Positions 16,128 to 24,391 of a stretch of 52,047 nucleotides of DNA are shown piece after piece. Positions within the stretch are counted from its first letter, which is position 1, and the number at the start of each line of letters is the position of its first letter. Both the position numbers and the translations under genes were made by a program. The notes under the pieces are model-generated. The model was not told the DNA's origin. It made no database searches and saw only the letters and a program-made list of their open reading frames with translations. Source of the stretch: Fusibacter sp. 3D3 (GTDB taxonomy: Bacteria; Bacillota; Clostridia; Peptostreptococcales; Acidaminobacteraceae). The stretch spans positions 1 through 52,047 of the forward strand of contig NZ_BDHH01000027.1 in NCBI RefSeq assembly GCF_001748365.1, given 5' to 3'.

Positions 16128-18005
16128 TTACGGCACTAGAGTCCATTTACCCGTCTCTGCATCAAACCTGTAGGTGACATCCTCAACAATTCCTTCGCCG
16201 AATATATCTTTGATTTTCGGTGAGATTGTGATCGTATCCCCAGTTTCGAAGTCTTCGGTATCTAGATCGATCATAATTTCCTTTGGATACTCTGGATCAA
16301 GCCAGAAGGCATTTGCGCTGTCCAGTTGTTTTGTATTGCCATTTTTATCTCTTACTATAATATATTGCGACTTCACTTCAGACGATGAAGTTGGGTCAAT
16401 CAGATAATTATAGTCCGCAGCATCGGTAAATCCGATTGCTATTTCATTGCTAAACTCAATAAAAGACCTATAAGTTTTGCTGCTTGACAGATAAACCGAT
16501 TTCACTTCTAGAGGAGAGGACCATTTTATGCCGCTGTACCAGTAGACAATATCTCCGTTTACAGATTCACCATAGATATCCTTGACATGCGTCGTCAATT
16601 GAATCGTATCGCCAACCTCAAATGTTCCGTCCGAAAGCTCAATGTTCAGTACGTTGCCGTTGATTGAAAAAGCTTCTCCTGTAACAATCTCCTTTTTGTT
16701 GCCTTTGCTGTCCTCAATGACGAGATAATCTTCGATCTCTTCGCCATTTAAATAAACTGGGCCGTTAGTAGTCGTTCCAAGACACAACGGATTATTAAAT
16801 TCTATGCTTGCACCGTTAATTGTATTCGTAATATTTTTTACAGTTGGCAGATCGTGCCCCAAAACAACGTCCATGGTCAAATTGGTGATCGTTGTTTTCT
16901 GGAAAGAAGCTAAATAGGCTTCTATCTCACCCGTATTGTAAGTTTCATACGAGCAATAAGCTTTTGTTTCGGCCGTCTTCTTATAAAGGATATCAAAGGT
17001 CGGTCCGTTTGCAAAATCAACATCCGGTATCTTCTTGCCTTTAACCGTAACCATTGCGGCACTGCTGTTCGCCAGTGAAAGGATCGTTTTACTTGTTTCA
17101 TACGGTCCGAAGGCATCAACCGTCTTATAAACCGTTCCCGTCGGTGAAGAAATCATCGTTTTATCGCTCTTTGGTGTAACGATACCTGTGGTAAAATTAT
17201 ACGTATCGCCTGCTGTTAAATAGTGGAGTTTGATTCCTGTTACAGACAACGGATGTGACGTTCCACTACCTGGGCTCCAAACAGCACGAGATGCGTCAAC
17301 TATATAAACACCGCCCAGTCCAAATACCGTTCCGACCTCTTTCTTGATTCTAATTCCGGTTCCCTCATCAGGCCCTATGGCAAGCCCTTTTTTGTCCGTA
17401 TCTCTCAGTGCGACCAACAGCCTACCTAGACGGCCTCTAATATCAAAATGGGAATCCATTAAAGCATTCTTGCCCGCAGCAGGCTTGATAACGCCAATGC
17501 TCTTATAGTACAGGCTGTTTCCTTTATTTGCAGTCACCGGCTCTTTGTCGATTTCCCCATCATACGCCCTGAAATCAAGGCGCTCGGTTTTATTCCAGTA
17601 CATCGGTTGATAGGCATAATTCGCACCATCTGTGTAAGAAAATCCTGACATGACTGCAGAACCCGCACTTGAACCCGCAACGGTTCCGCCTCTTGCCAGC
17701 ACATTCTGAATGGCCTGGCCCACTTTTGAGAGGCTTCCGTCATCATTTAAAAGAGTTCTTGTGTGTCTTAATTGTGCGCCTCCAAAAAAGAACGCAATGT
17801 GACAGCTTTCCACGAGATCGGCAAAATACTGCTCATTGGCGACACTCTTGTAGTTATCCAGCGCCAGCGGGATATAGGCAGGTTCAAATCCGTTGCTTTC
17901 AAAATTTTCCTTGTCCCCATTATTATAAAAATCATCATACAATAAGGCCTCTGTAGGCTGCCATGATGACGAACTGCGTCGCAATTTCAGGAAGGTAGTA
18001 CTCAT
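16128..18005 (-). pseudogene. Cyanophycinase-like S51 peptidase, 5'-truncated and fused out of frame
   Basis: Cyanophycinases split cyanophycin into beta-Asp-Arg dipeptides. The frame keeps AFFFGGAQLRHTRTLLNDDG, the nucleophile motif AGSSAGSAVMSG (Ser113), DSHFDIRGRLGRLLVALRDT and GLAIGPDEGTGIRI, all diagnostic of extracellular cyanophycinases. Two tandem ~100-residue Ig/SbsA-like repeats (~400-625, each with GDTI and KDI-GE motifs) form the C-terminus. The signal peptide and first beta-strands, which should carry a G-G-G motif before Y-D-D-F-Y, are missing. The first ~17 residues (from MSTTFLKL) are the transporter gene read in another frame. No ribosome site fits. The gene is therefore probably dead, unless the junction is an assembly error. 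Confidence 0.8.
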
Positions 18006-18945
18006 ACTTCACAACGCCCCAGATGACCCAGATCATTCCAAACAGCAGTGTTAGAAGTACTAGAATATGACCTGTTCCAAATTTCACGCGCGCTTCCTTC
18101 TTCTCCTGCATATCATTTCTAAAGTAGTGATCTGATGTATAGGCAAGAGAGCTTTCCGGATTCTTTTTTACTTTTCGGCCATACAAGATCGTATAAACAG
18201 CCCCAAACATCGTGAATACAAACCACATGATCATCCTGAACGGTGCCCCAGACAGCACGGGGAATTCAGAAACGCCTTGAGCAATGGCAACGCTGAAAGG
18301 ATTCATCCACGAGGTGGCAAAGCCAATCTGAGTGGCTACATAGGTGACGAATAGAGCCGTAATGGAATCATAGCCGAGTCCAACGATGATAGGCACAAGA
18401 ATCATTGCAAATGCAAGCGCTTCCTCGCCCATACCGAATACTGCACCCCCTAGAGAAAATAGAAAGAAGAGGATAGGAATCAGAAGCCATTCGCGCCCCT
18501 TAGTCTTCTGAATCATCTGGAGAAGACCGACCTCAACTGCACCGGTTCTTATCACAATCCCAAAGGCACCACCGATTACCAGGATAAAGGCCACAACCCC
18601 CACTGCCGAACCCCATTTATTTCCAGATACCAATCCTTCAAAAATATAGTTCGAAAATCCCACTTCTCCAAAGGGCTCGAAGAATTTGACACCCTTTCTA
18701 ATCTCCATGCCGTTGTCATCCTTTGCTAATGCAAAGCTACCTGCCTCTGGCACGTTTTTGGTTTTCTCTACCCCGTTCAACTCATACTTTATTTCATTCA
18801 TTTTCAATGATCCAACGGGTACAACATAAGTGAGCAGTGCAGCAAGCATGACGACAAAGAAAATAATGACGTACGTGTCTGGCATGTTCCATGCCTTTTT
18901 CTGTTTTTTCCCCTCGGGTTGAGGCTTCTTGTTTGCGTCTGACAT
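17935..18945 (-). pseudogene. YfcC-family transporter, C-terminally truncated
   Basis: A 336-residue open frame starting MSDANKKPQPEGKKQKKAWN with a strong AGGAGG. It shows the YfcC/C4-dicarboxylate or amino-acid transporter pattern: MPDTYVIIFFVVMLAALLTY, FLFSLGGAVFGMGEEALAFA, and ATQIGFATSWMNPFSVAIAQ. Intact members have roughly 470-510 residues and more C-terminal helices. Here the sequence stops after EIATQFVIMAAYRGLIV, where the DNA passes into the cyanophycinase gene. The gene is led by a sigma-54 promoter and probably served uptake of cyanophycin-derived dipeptides or their products. Function is likely lost, though a truncated membrane protein could still be made. Confidence 0.8.
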
Positions 18946-18997
18946 AATAGTCCTCCTAGTTATAATTGCAGTATGGAAACCTGTTTGTTTATCCTAA

Positions 18998-19013
18998 TGC
19001 AAATCACATGCCA
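18998..19013 (-). promoter_or_regulatory. Sigma-54 (-24/-12) promoter of the transporter gene
   Basis: On the minus strand TGGCATGTGATTTGCA matches the consensus TGGCAC-N5-TTGCW with correct spacing and the invariant GG and GC. The transporter ATG is 53 nt downstream. A sigma-54 activator gene lies immediately upstream, which strengthens the call. Confidence 0.85.
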
Positions 19014-19022
19014 ATAAAAAAA

Positions 19023-19051
19023 GATACTCTAGGCCCTAAGCCTGGGGTATC
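19023..19051 (-). terminator. Terminator after the sigma-54 activator gene
   Basis: GATACTCTAGGC (19023-19034) pairs with GCCTGGGGTATC (19040-19051) with two mismatches (G-T compatible), flanked by A-rich sequence on the left and CTCTTTTTA on the right. It separates the regulator transcript from the next sigma-54 promoter 10 nt further on. Confidence 0.75.
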
Positions 19052-19158
19052 CTCTTTTTATTAGAACATCAAATCTCTTCATTCAAATGCCCATTCAGCT
19101 AACGGTTGAGTTAATTTCCAAAATATCCTACAATTCTAAATTTTCGTCAGTTTGGAGT

Positions 19159-19208
19159 CACCCGTTTTTTAACCTGTCCACCCTTTTCATCACCCTATCC
19201 ACCCTTTT
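19159..19208 (-). promoter_or_regulatory. Enhancer-like iterons for the sigma-54 activator
   Basis: Read on the plus strand, TCCACCCTTTT occurs at 19177-19187 and 19198-19208, exactly 21 bp apart. A weaker copy, CACCCGTTTTTT, begins at 19159, 20 bp before the matching point of the first. Two-turn spacing on one DNA face, roughly 150-200 bp upstream of the -24/-12 box, is what upstream activating sequences of sigma-54 activators look like. The role is inferred. Confidence 0.6.
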
Positions 19209-19227
19209 AACCCTTTGGGATTTGGTA

Positions 19228-21213
19228 TCACTCACTACTTAACTCAACCCCTCGGCGTCCGTTATAAATTCGAATCTTCCCTAGCGCTTCAAGCTTTTCA
19301 AGACGGCTACGGATTTGATTCTCACTGAGGGGTATCCCCTGTTTTTCTGCTATTTGAGCCAAACTTCGCCGCCCTACCCGCTGTCCAGCGCTACGCATCT
19401 CCTTGATCCACTGTAGGATCAAGCTCAAGTCATCTCGTTCCAGAGGCGGTTGTTCCGGCTTTAATGTAGTCACAGACCTTGGCATCAGGAGGTCCGGTGG
19501 CAGATTCTCAAGACCAATCACAGGGCTTTCACAGACAGCCGCCAGATACTCTGCCACGCTTTCTAGCTCCCGCACATTCCCTGGCCATGTGTAAGCCTGA
19601 AAAAAAGCCTGAACCTCAGAAGACAAAGACAAAGCCTCCCGATTATTCCGCTGCAAAAACCATTTAAACAACGTCTGAATATCAGAACGTCTTTCCTGAA
19701 GTGTTGGAATGTTAAGATAGAGTCGTTTCAAACGGAAATAGAGGTCCTCCCGAAATGCGCCATCGGCGCACAGCTCAGACAATTGCCTGTGAGTAGCAGC
19801 AATAATCCTGACATCAATGGGGATGATATCCGTTCCGCCTACTCGCATGACCTCCTTTTCCTGTAGAACACGTAGAAGACGAGCCTGAATTCTGAGAGAG
19901 ATGTCTCCAATTTCATCCAAAAATAAGGTCCCCCCATCAGCTTGTTCGAACAATCCACTTTTTCCGCCTTTACTAGCTCCTGTGAATGAGCCCTCTACAT
20001 ACCCAAAGAGCTTGCTTTCCACCAGTTCTTCCTGTAGTGCACTAAAATTTACGGCCAAAAAAGGCCCTTCAGAACGGCCTGACGCTTTATGGATAGCACT
20101 CGCGAAGAGTTCTTTCCCTGTGCCTGTTTCCCCCTGAATCAGTACCGACAGCTCTGTTCGCGCCAACTTTCTCGCATTGCTGATGGCCTCCAGAAGAACC
20201 TGCGAAGTGCCATGGATATCGTCAAAACTGTATTTCGCTACATGACCCTTTCGAAGCAGATCTCTTCTCAAGGTCAGTTGCATACGGTCTTTCTCAGCAC
20301 TGTCCCGGATGGTACTGACGATGGCCCCCCTTGTCTCCACGGTAAACCGATTTAGTATATACTCACGCTGGTTGAATACGAAGGCCAGATCCGCGCCATC
20401 TTCAGAATTCAGCAAAAAATCCACTTCCTCCGATTTGAAGAAGTGCTGTATTGATCTTCCTACCGCTTTTCGGTGATTCAACCCGAAAATTTCCTCACAG
20501 CGCTGGTTAAACATAGTGATTCTACCCGATCTATCAAAGCCTAGGATCCCGTCATTGACGCCGTCCAGCACCTGCATGAGATAGGTGTTAAGCCGACCCT
20601 TTTCCTCCATAGATTGATAGAGCTGCCGATGCAGACGAATAATGGTTTCAAAATAACGGGCTGATACCAGATTTGCCTTTTCATCTAGCAAGTCCAACCG
20701 CTCTAGAATTTCAACCACCGTTGTCAGATCAATGATTCGGGGACCAATATCAATGACTCGACTTACGAAATCTGGCACTAGATCCAGTTCTCCCAAGGTT
20801 ATGGCGCGCTCTAATCCCCCTGTGATGCCACATCCTGGGTAGTATGGTATCATCTCGAAATGGGTAAGTCCCAGACTGGCAATCAACGCCACAGATTCTT
20901 CTGCGGTTTCTTGAGCGTCATTCACCAGTAGTAACTTCTGTCCCACTGGAATGGCAAAGAGCTCATCAAGCCGCGTCATATTTAGAGTTCGCCGTGCTGT
21001 AATACAGGGACAAGAAGCATCGAACCAAGGTGCAGCCTCCGAGCAGATCAAGTCTGTGGACAATACCACCAAATCCGGTGACACCCGCTTGCTCAGACCA
21101 TTATTTATGGCATAGCTTTCAATCTCAACAACACCCTGAAGTATCGATTCTAGCTGTGCCATTAGCTCAAGCCTCGTTGATTCAGTTCCTGTGAATAATG
21201 TCACTGTCTTCAT
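19228..21213 (-). CDS. Sigma-54-dependent transcriptional activator (PAS + AAA+)
   Basis: A 661-residue enhancer-binding protein. Residues 1-200 resemble the PrpR-N-type sensor region; ~205-310 form a PAS domain (MQVLDGVNDGILGFDRSGRI). The AAA+ core (~325-565) has Walker A GETGTGKE, a GSFTGA loop (variant of GAFTGA that contacts sigma-54), Walker B GGTLFLDEIGD and the TWPGNVREL arginine-finger region. The C-terminus (RRSLAQIAEKQGIPLSENQI) looks like a winged-helix rather than the usual Fis domain. Start ATG 21213 has GAGGG upstream. It follows iadA by 35 nt and both sigma-54 promoters lie in its locus, so it is the evident local activator. It probably senses a cyanophycin-derived compound (inference). 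Confidence 0.93.
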   Translation of the reverse strand: MKTVTLFTGTESTRLELMAQLESILQGVVEIESYAINNGLSKRVSPDLVVLSTDLICSEAAPWFDASCPCITARRTLNMTRLDELFAIPVGQKLLLVNDAQETAEESVALIASLGLTHFEMIPYYPGCGITGGLERAITLGELDLVPDFVSRVIDIGPRIIDLTTVVEILERLDLLDEKANLVSARYFETIIRLHRQLYQSMEEKGRLNTYLMQVLDGVNDGILGFDRSGRITMFNQRCEEIFGLNHRKAVGRSIQHFFKSEEVDFLLNSEDGADLAFVFNQREYILNRFTVETRGAIVSTIRDSAEKDRMQLTLRRDLLRKGHVAKYSFDDIHGTSQVLLEAISNARKLARTELSVLIQGETGTGKELFASAIHKASGRSEGPFLAVNFSALQEELVESKLFGYVEGSFTGASKGGKSGLFEQADGGTLFLDEIGDISLRIQARLLRVLQEKEVMRVGGTDIIPIDVRIIAATHRQLSELCADGAFREDLYFRLKRLYLNIPTLQERRSDIQTLFKWFLQRNNREALSLSSEVQAFFQAYTWPGNVRELESVAEYLAAVCESPVIGLENLPPDLLMPRSVTTLKPEQPPLERDDLSLILQWIKEMRSAGQRVGRRSLAQIAEKQGIPLSENQIRSRLEKLEALGKIRIYNGRRGVELSSE

Positions 21214-21248
21214 CTGCACCCTCACTCTCTTTTAATCCCTACGCCACA

Positions 21249-22412
21249 TCATTCAAAGGTTCCACGCACCAGTGGCTTTCCGTTTGCCGTCATCTGCCGT
21301 CCTTTCGCAAACACATGGACAATCTCAAGGCTCTCCCTGTCGACCAAGACCACATCTCCCAGGCACCCAACCTCCAACCGGCCAACGTTCTTGAGCCCAA
21401 GCAGAGCGGCAGGAGTTGAGGTAATTGACTGAATGGCAGTTTCAAAAGGCACGCCCAAGGCTACGGCATCGCGGACGGCACCATAAAGTGAAGTGGGCTT
21501 CCCAACAGTGATTACCATCAAATTTCCTTTACTATCAAACACTGGCAGACTACCCTGAGCATCGGAGGAAAAACTAATTCGATCCACTGCAACACCCGCG
21601 TTCAAACAACGGGCCATGGCCTCTCCCGCAGGCACCTCACCTTCTTCAATGAACTGAGCATTAGTGCAGGTCGTAAAATCAATCAAGCCTCCACGTTTAC
21701 CATAATCCATGGCTTTCTCAACCAACTCTGGATTACGGTTCATATGTGTCGGGAAGAAGTGCTTGATCGGAATCTCCGTTTCATCTAAAATCCGTTCCAC
21801 CAATTCCAGCATCCGGGATCCATCTCCCAGATGAATGTTGATGATTCCCGTTTTCCCTGCCAACATGGCACCAACCCTTGTATCTGCAGCTAATCGTTGA
21901 AATTCATCATAGGTCGGCTGCGAGGACCTGTGGTCTGAAAGCGCCACTTCTCCCACCCCTATGACCTTGTCAATCAGGATTAAATCCCGCATGACTGAAC
22001 CCGTCATGCTCGAAAGGGGAATCCGATAATTCCCAGTATACATATAGGCGTTAATACCTTCAGACTCTAAGGCTCGAATCTTTGCTAGGAGCCCTTCAAG
22101 ACTCCTAGTAACGCCATCGGTACCAAGACAGCCCACAACTGTGGTAACGCCTGCTATTGTCAAATCTGTCAACTGTATTTCTGGAGTCCTCGTTGAAAAG
22201 CCTCCCTCTCCACCCCCGCCACAAACATGTACATGGGCATCAATGAAACCAGGCACTGCAATTAATGAGCGTCCGTCAACCACCTGAATATCAGGCAACG
22301 TATTCGTATTAATATCCGCACCAATTGCGAGTATCTGTTCGCCACCCAAAAGGATGTCGCCTTCAGTGAATTCAAAATTTCCGATTATTTTTACGGCTTG
22401 AATAAGTATCAT
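21249..22412 (-). CDS. iadA: Isoaspartyl dipeptidase (beta-aspartyl peptidase)
   Basis: A 387-residue amidohydrolase with two-metal-site motifs: AVPGFIDAHVHVCGGGGEGG then FSTRTPE, the IadA-specific glycine stretch. It also has NIHLGDGSRM, FFPTHMNRNP and SFSSDAQGSLP (catalytic Asp). IadA hydrolyses beta-Asp-X dipeptides to aspartate and X and is the second step after cyanophycinase. The start is ATG 22412 with GGGAGGG; the longer open frame upstream crosses the sigma-54 promoter and is not coding. It heads a transcript that continues into the activator gene. The more G+C-rich composition than the adjoining LysR gene suggests the locus was acquired as a block. Confidence 0.93.
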   Translation of the reverse strand: MILIQAVKIIGNFEFTEGDILLGGEQILAIGADINTNTLPDIQVVDGRSLIAVPGFIDAHVHVCGGGGEGGFSTRTPEIQLTDLTIAGVTTVVGCLGTDGVTRSLEGLLAKIRALESEGINAYMYTGNYRIPLSSMTGSVMRDLILIDKVIGVGEVALSDHRSSQPTYDEFQRLAADTRVGAMLAGKTGIINIHLGDGSRMLELVERILDETEIPIKHFFPTHMNRNPELVEKAMDYGKRGGLIDFTTCTNAQFIEEGEVPAGEAMARCLNAGVAVDRISFSSDAQGSLPVFDSKGNLMVITVGKPTSLYGAVRDAVALGVPFETAIQSITSTPAALLGLKNVGRLEVGCLGDVVLVDRESLEIVHVFAKGRQMTANGKPLVRGTFE

Positions 22413-22450
22413 GGTATCCCTCCCATTTAAAGTTTCACCATTTGTACCAC

Positions 22451-22465
22451 GCAAGTTTTGTGCCA
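22451..22465 (-). promoter_or_regulatory. Sigma-54 (-24/-12) promoter of iadA and the activator
   Basis: The minus strand reads TGGCAC-AAAAC-TTGC, a perfect match to the -24/-12 consensus. The expected transcription start is near 22440 and the iadA ATG is at 22412, leaving a short leader with GGGAGGG. No iterons like those at 19159-19208 were seen upstream. Confidence 0.9.
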
Positions 22466-22580
22466 TACCCCATTCTCTGATAATCTGGCAAAATGCAAAG
22501 CGGACCGAAAGTAAGAATGTCTTTTTCTTCCCCAGATTCATCGATTAGTTTTGTTTTCGTATACATGATATTCCCATTGT

Positions 22581-23501
22581 TCATCTATATACCTCCGATG
22601 TATTACCGTTGAACTTTTCTAAAACCAAGTTCTTAAATTTCTCATCAATATTAGAAAAATATTTATTTTTATGATAGATATAATAAATGCCTCTCGTTAA
22701 GTTGATCCCTTTAATTGTTAATGGCATTATTGACCCCTCATTGACTTCTTTATCAATCGACAGCCTAGAAATGATGGATACACCAATGCCCTTTAATATC
22801 ATTTTTTTAATGATTTCGTTGTCCTCAACAATTGCTTTTATTTTGAAATCTTTGATGGCATAGTGCTCAAGCTTCATAGCTTCTTCAAAGGTCTTGAGCG
22901 TTGCAGAACCCGTTCCTCTGATCAAAATATCTTGCTCAAGTAGGAATTCCAAACTGACTTCCATCGTATCGAGGTGATTGAACTTATGAGCAGGAACAGC
23001 GAGAACCAGTTGATCCTTAGCAATTTCAATGCTTTCAATGTTTTTCTTTTTAACGTGTATGCCTGTGAAGCCAAAACTTATATTGCCGGATTCTACGGCA
23101 TCATAAACTTTTGAGGAATCCATCTTTTTAATATTGTAAGTGATATTTTTATATTCTGTTGAAAAATCAAGTAAGATTTCATCCAGTAGATAGTTAGCGG
23201 GTAATGTGCTTGAACAGATGGTCAATTCACCCGAAATTGAATTTTCATTTTGGACCATTTTTGCAAAAATTTCTTCTTCTTTATTCAAAATTGTAGTTGC
23301 ATACTTGTAAATTTCTTTGCCCTCTTTAGTAGGAATAATATCATTATAACTTCTTTTTAAGAGCACAATACCAAAATCCTTCTCAAGACTTTTGATCTGT
23401 TTTGTCACAGCAGGTTGCGATATGAATAATTTTTCTGCAGCTTTTGAAAAACTCTTTAAATTTACCACTTCAATATAGGTTCTAAGATAGGCCGTATTCA
23501 T
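22581..23501 (-). CDS. LysR-family transcriptional regulator
   Basis: A 306-residue regulator. The winged HTH is MNTAYLRTYIEVVNLKSFSK then AAEKLFISQPAVTKQIKSLE; residues ~90-295 form the LysR substrate-binding fold, with the SISGELTICSSTLPANYLLD opening typical of the CysB/CysL/Ywfk group. The start is ATG 23501 with GGAGGG; a GTG at 23507 overlaps that site. It is the last gene in the run behind the ABC importer and PP2C genes (39 nt gap), so it is probably their regulator. It is not clearly linked to the neighbouring iadA locus. Confidence 0.9.
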   Translation of the reverse strand: MNTAYLRTYIEVVNLKSFSKAAEKLFISQPAVTKQIKSLEKDFGIVLLKRSYNDIIPTKEGKEIYKYATTILNKEEEIFAKMVQNENSISGELTICSSTLPANYLLDEILLDFSTEYKNITYNIKKMDSSKVYDAVESGNISFGFTGIHVKKKNIESIEIAKDQLVLAVPAHKFNHLDTMEVSLEFLLEQDILIRGTGSATLKTFEEAMKLEHYAIKDFKIKAIVEDNEIIKKMILKGIGVSIISRLSIDKEVNEGSIMPLTIKGINLTRGIYYIYHKNKYFSNIDEKFKNLVLEKFNGNTSEVYR

Positions 23502-23540
23502 ACTCACCCTCCAATCTATTGTTATTTGTTGTAATTCATT

Positions 23541-24380
23541 TTAAAGGTCAATGTAGATTGCAGTTGCATCATCATGTACTCTTAAACGCTTATATGCCGT
23601 AAAATCAACATCATTATCTTCGATACTTCTAATCTGATTTAAGACTGCCTCTAAACCCTCCGATTTACAGCTATCCATCAATTGAGTTAAGGTCATCTTC
23701 TTATATTTGCTATATATGGCTGAGTAACCATCGCTCATCATCAATATATCCTGAATTTTTGACAGCTCTATTTCTGAGTAAATACCATGCTTAATGCCCT
23801 CTATGTCATGTTCTAAGATGTAGTAGCCCTCTTTGGAATTCATTTTCATTCGGTTCTGCCTGAGTACTTTTAATTCTTCATCTGTATACCCATTAAACGC
23901 AATACAATTTTTCCGTTCTTTATTATTAAAAATCATGTCAATCACTTCTTGATCTAGTGCTTCAATTTTTTCATCAATTATCGTTTTGATCTTACCCTCT
24001 TGAGTCCGAATATTGATTTCTGAATCCCCTAGAACATAGCTTTCTACAAAGCCACTATTTATTCTTACAATCGCTATGGTTGCCGATGCACGGTCTAACT
24101 TAGACAAATTACTGATGTCAGCATATTGAGAGAATTCTGTATTCAACAATACCATGCCCTCTTCTAGAATAGTCACAATGCTTTTATTAAATTGTTCTAG
24201 ATGATTAGACAAATAACGATGCCACCAATGCACCATCCAAATCACATCGCTACTCTCTTTTGTAAACTTAGCTTTGCTCAGTGGTAATGCACCATCAATG
24301 ATCCAAAAGGCATGTTCTGTTTTGCCATGTATATCTTCATTATTGTCTTTATAGCTATTCGTTATTGTCTCTATTTTCAT
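23541..24380 (-). CDS. PP2C-family protein phosphatase in an ABC-importer operon
   Basis: A 279-residue phosphatase-like protein. PP2C metal-ligand motifs appear in order: KDNNEDIHG (Asp near N-terminus), FWIIDGALPL (D-G), SYVLGDSEINI, ILMMSDGYSAIY (S-D-G) and RVHDDATAIYIDL (D-D-x-T). These enzymes use two Mn/Mg ions to dephosphorylate Ser/Thr; small-molecule phosphatase use is also possible. GGAG precedes the ATG. It lies 11 nt downstream of the permease gene of a 2-aminoethylphosphonate/Fe3+-type importer. Its role there is unknown, but similar linkage is known in some phosphonate-uptake clusters (from memory). Confidence 0.82.
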   Translation of the reverse strand: MKIETITNSYKDNNEDIHGKTEHAFWIIDGALPLSKAKFTKESSDVIWMVHWWHRYLSNHLEQFNKSIVTILEEGMVLLNTEFSQYADISNLSKLDRASATIAIVRINSGFVESYVLGDSEINIRTQEGKIKTIIDEKIEALDQEVIDMIFNNKERKNCIAFNGYTDEELKVLRQNRMKMNSKEGYYILEHDIEGIKHGIYSEIELSKIQDILMMSDGYSAIYSKYKKMTLTQLMDSCKSEGLEAVLNQIRSIEDNDVDFTAYKRLRVHDDATAIYIDL

Positions 24381-24391
24381 ATACTGCTCCT

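Noticed and set aside
22413-22541. N-terminal extension of the isoaspartyl dipeptidase frame
   Set aside because: It runs through the perfect -24/-12 promoter and lacks a ribosome site, while ATG 22412 has GGGAGGG.
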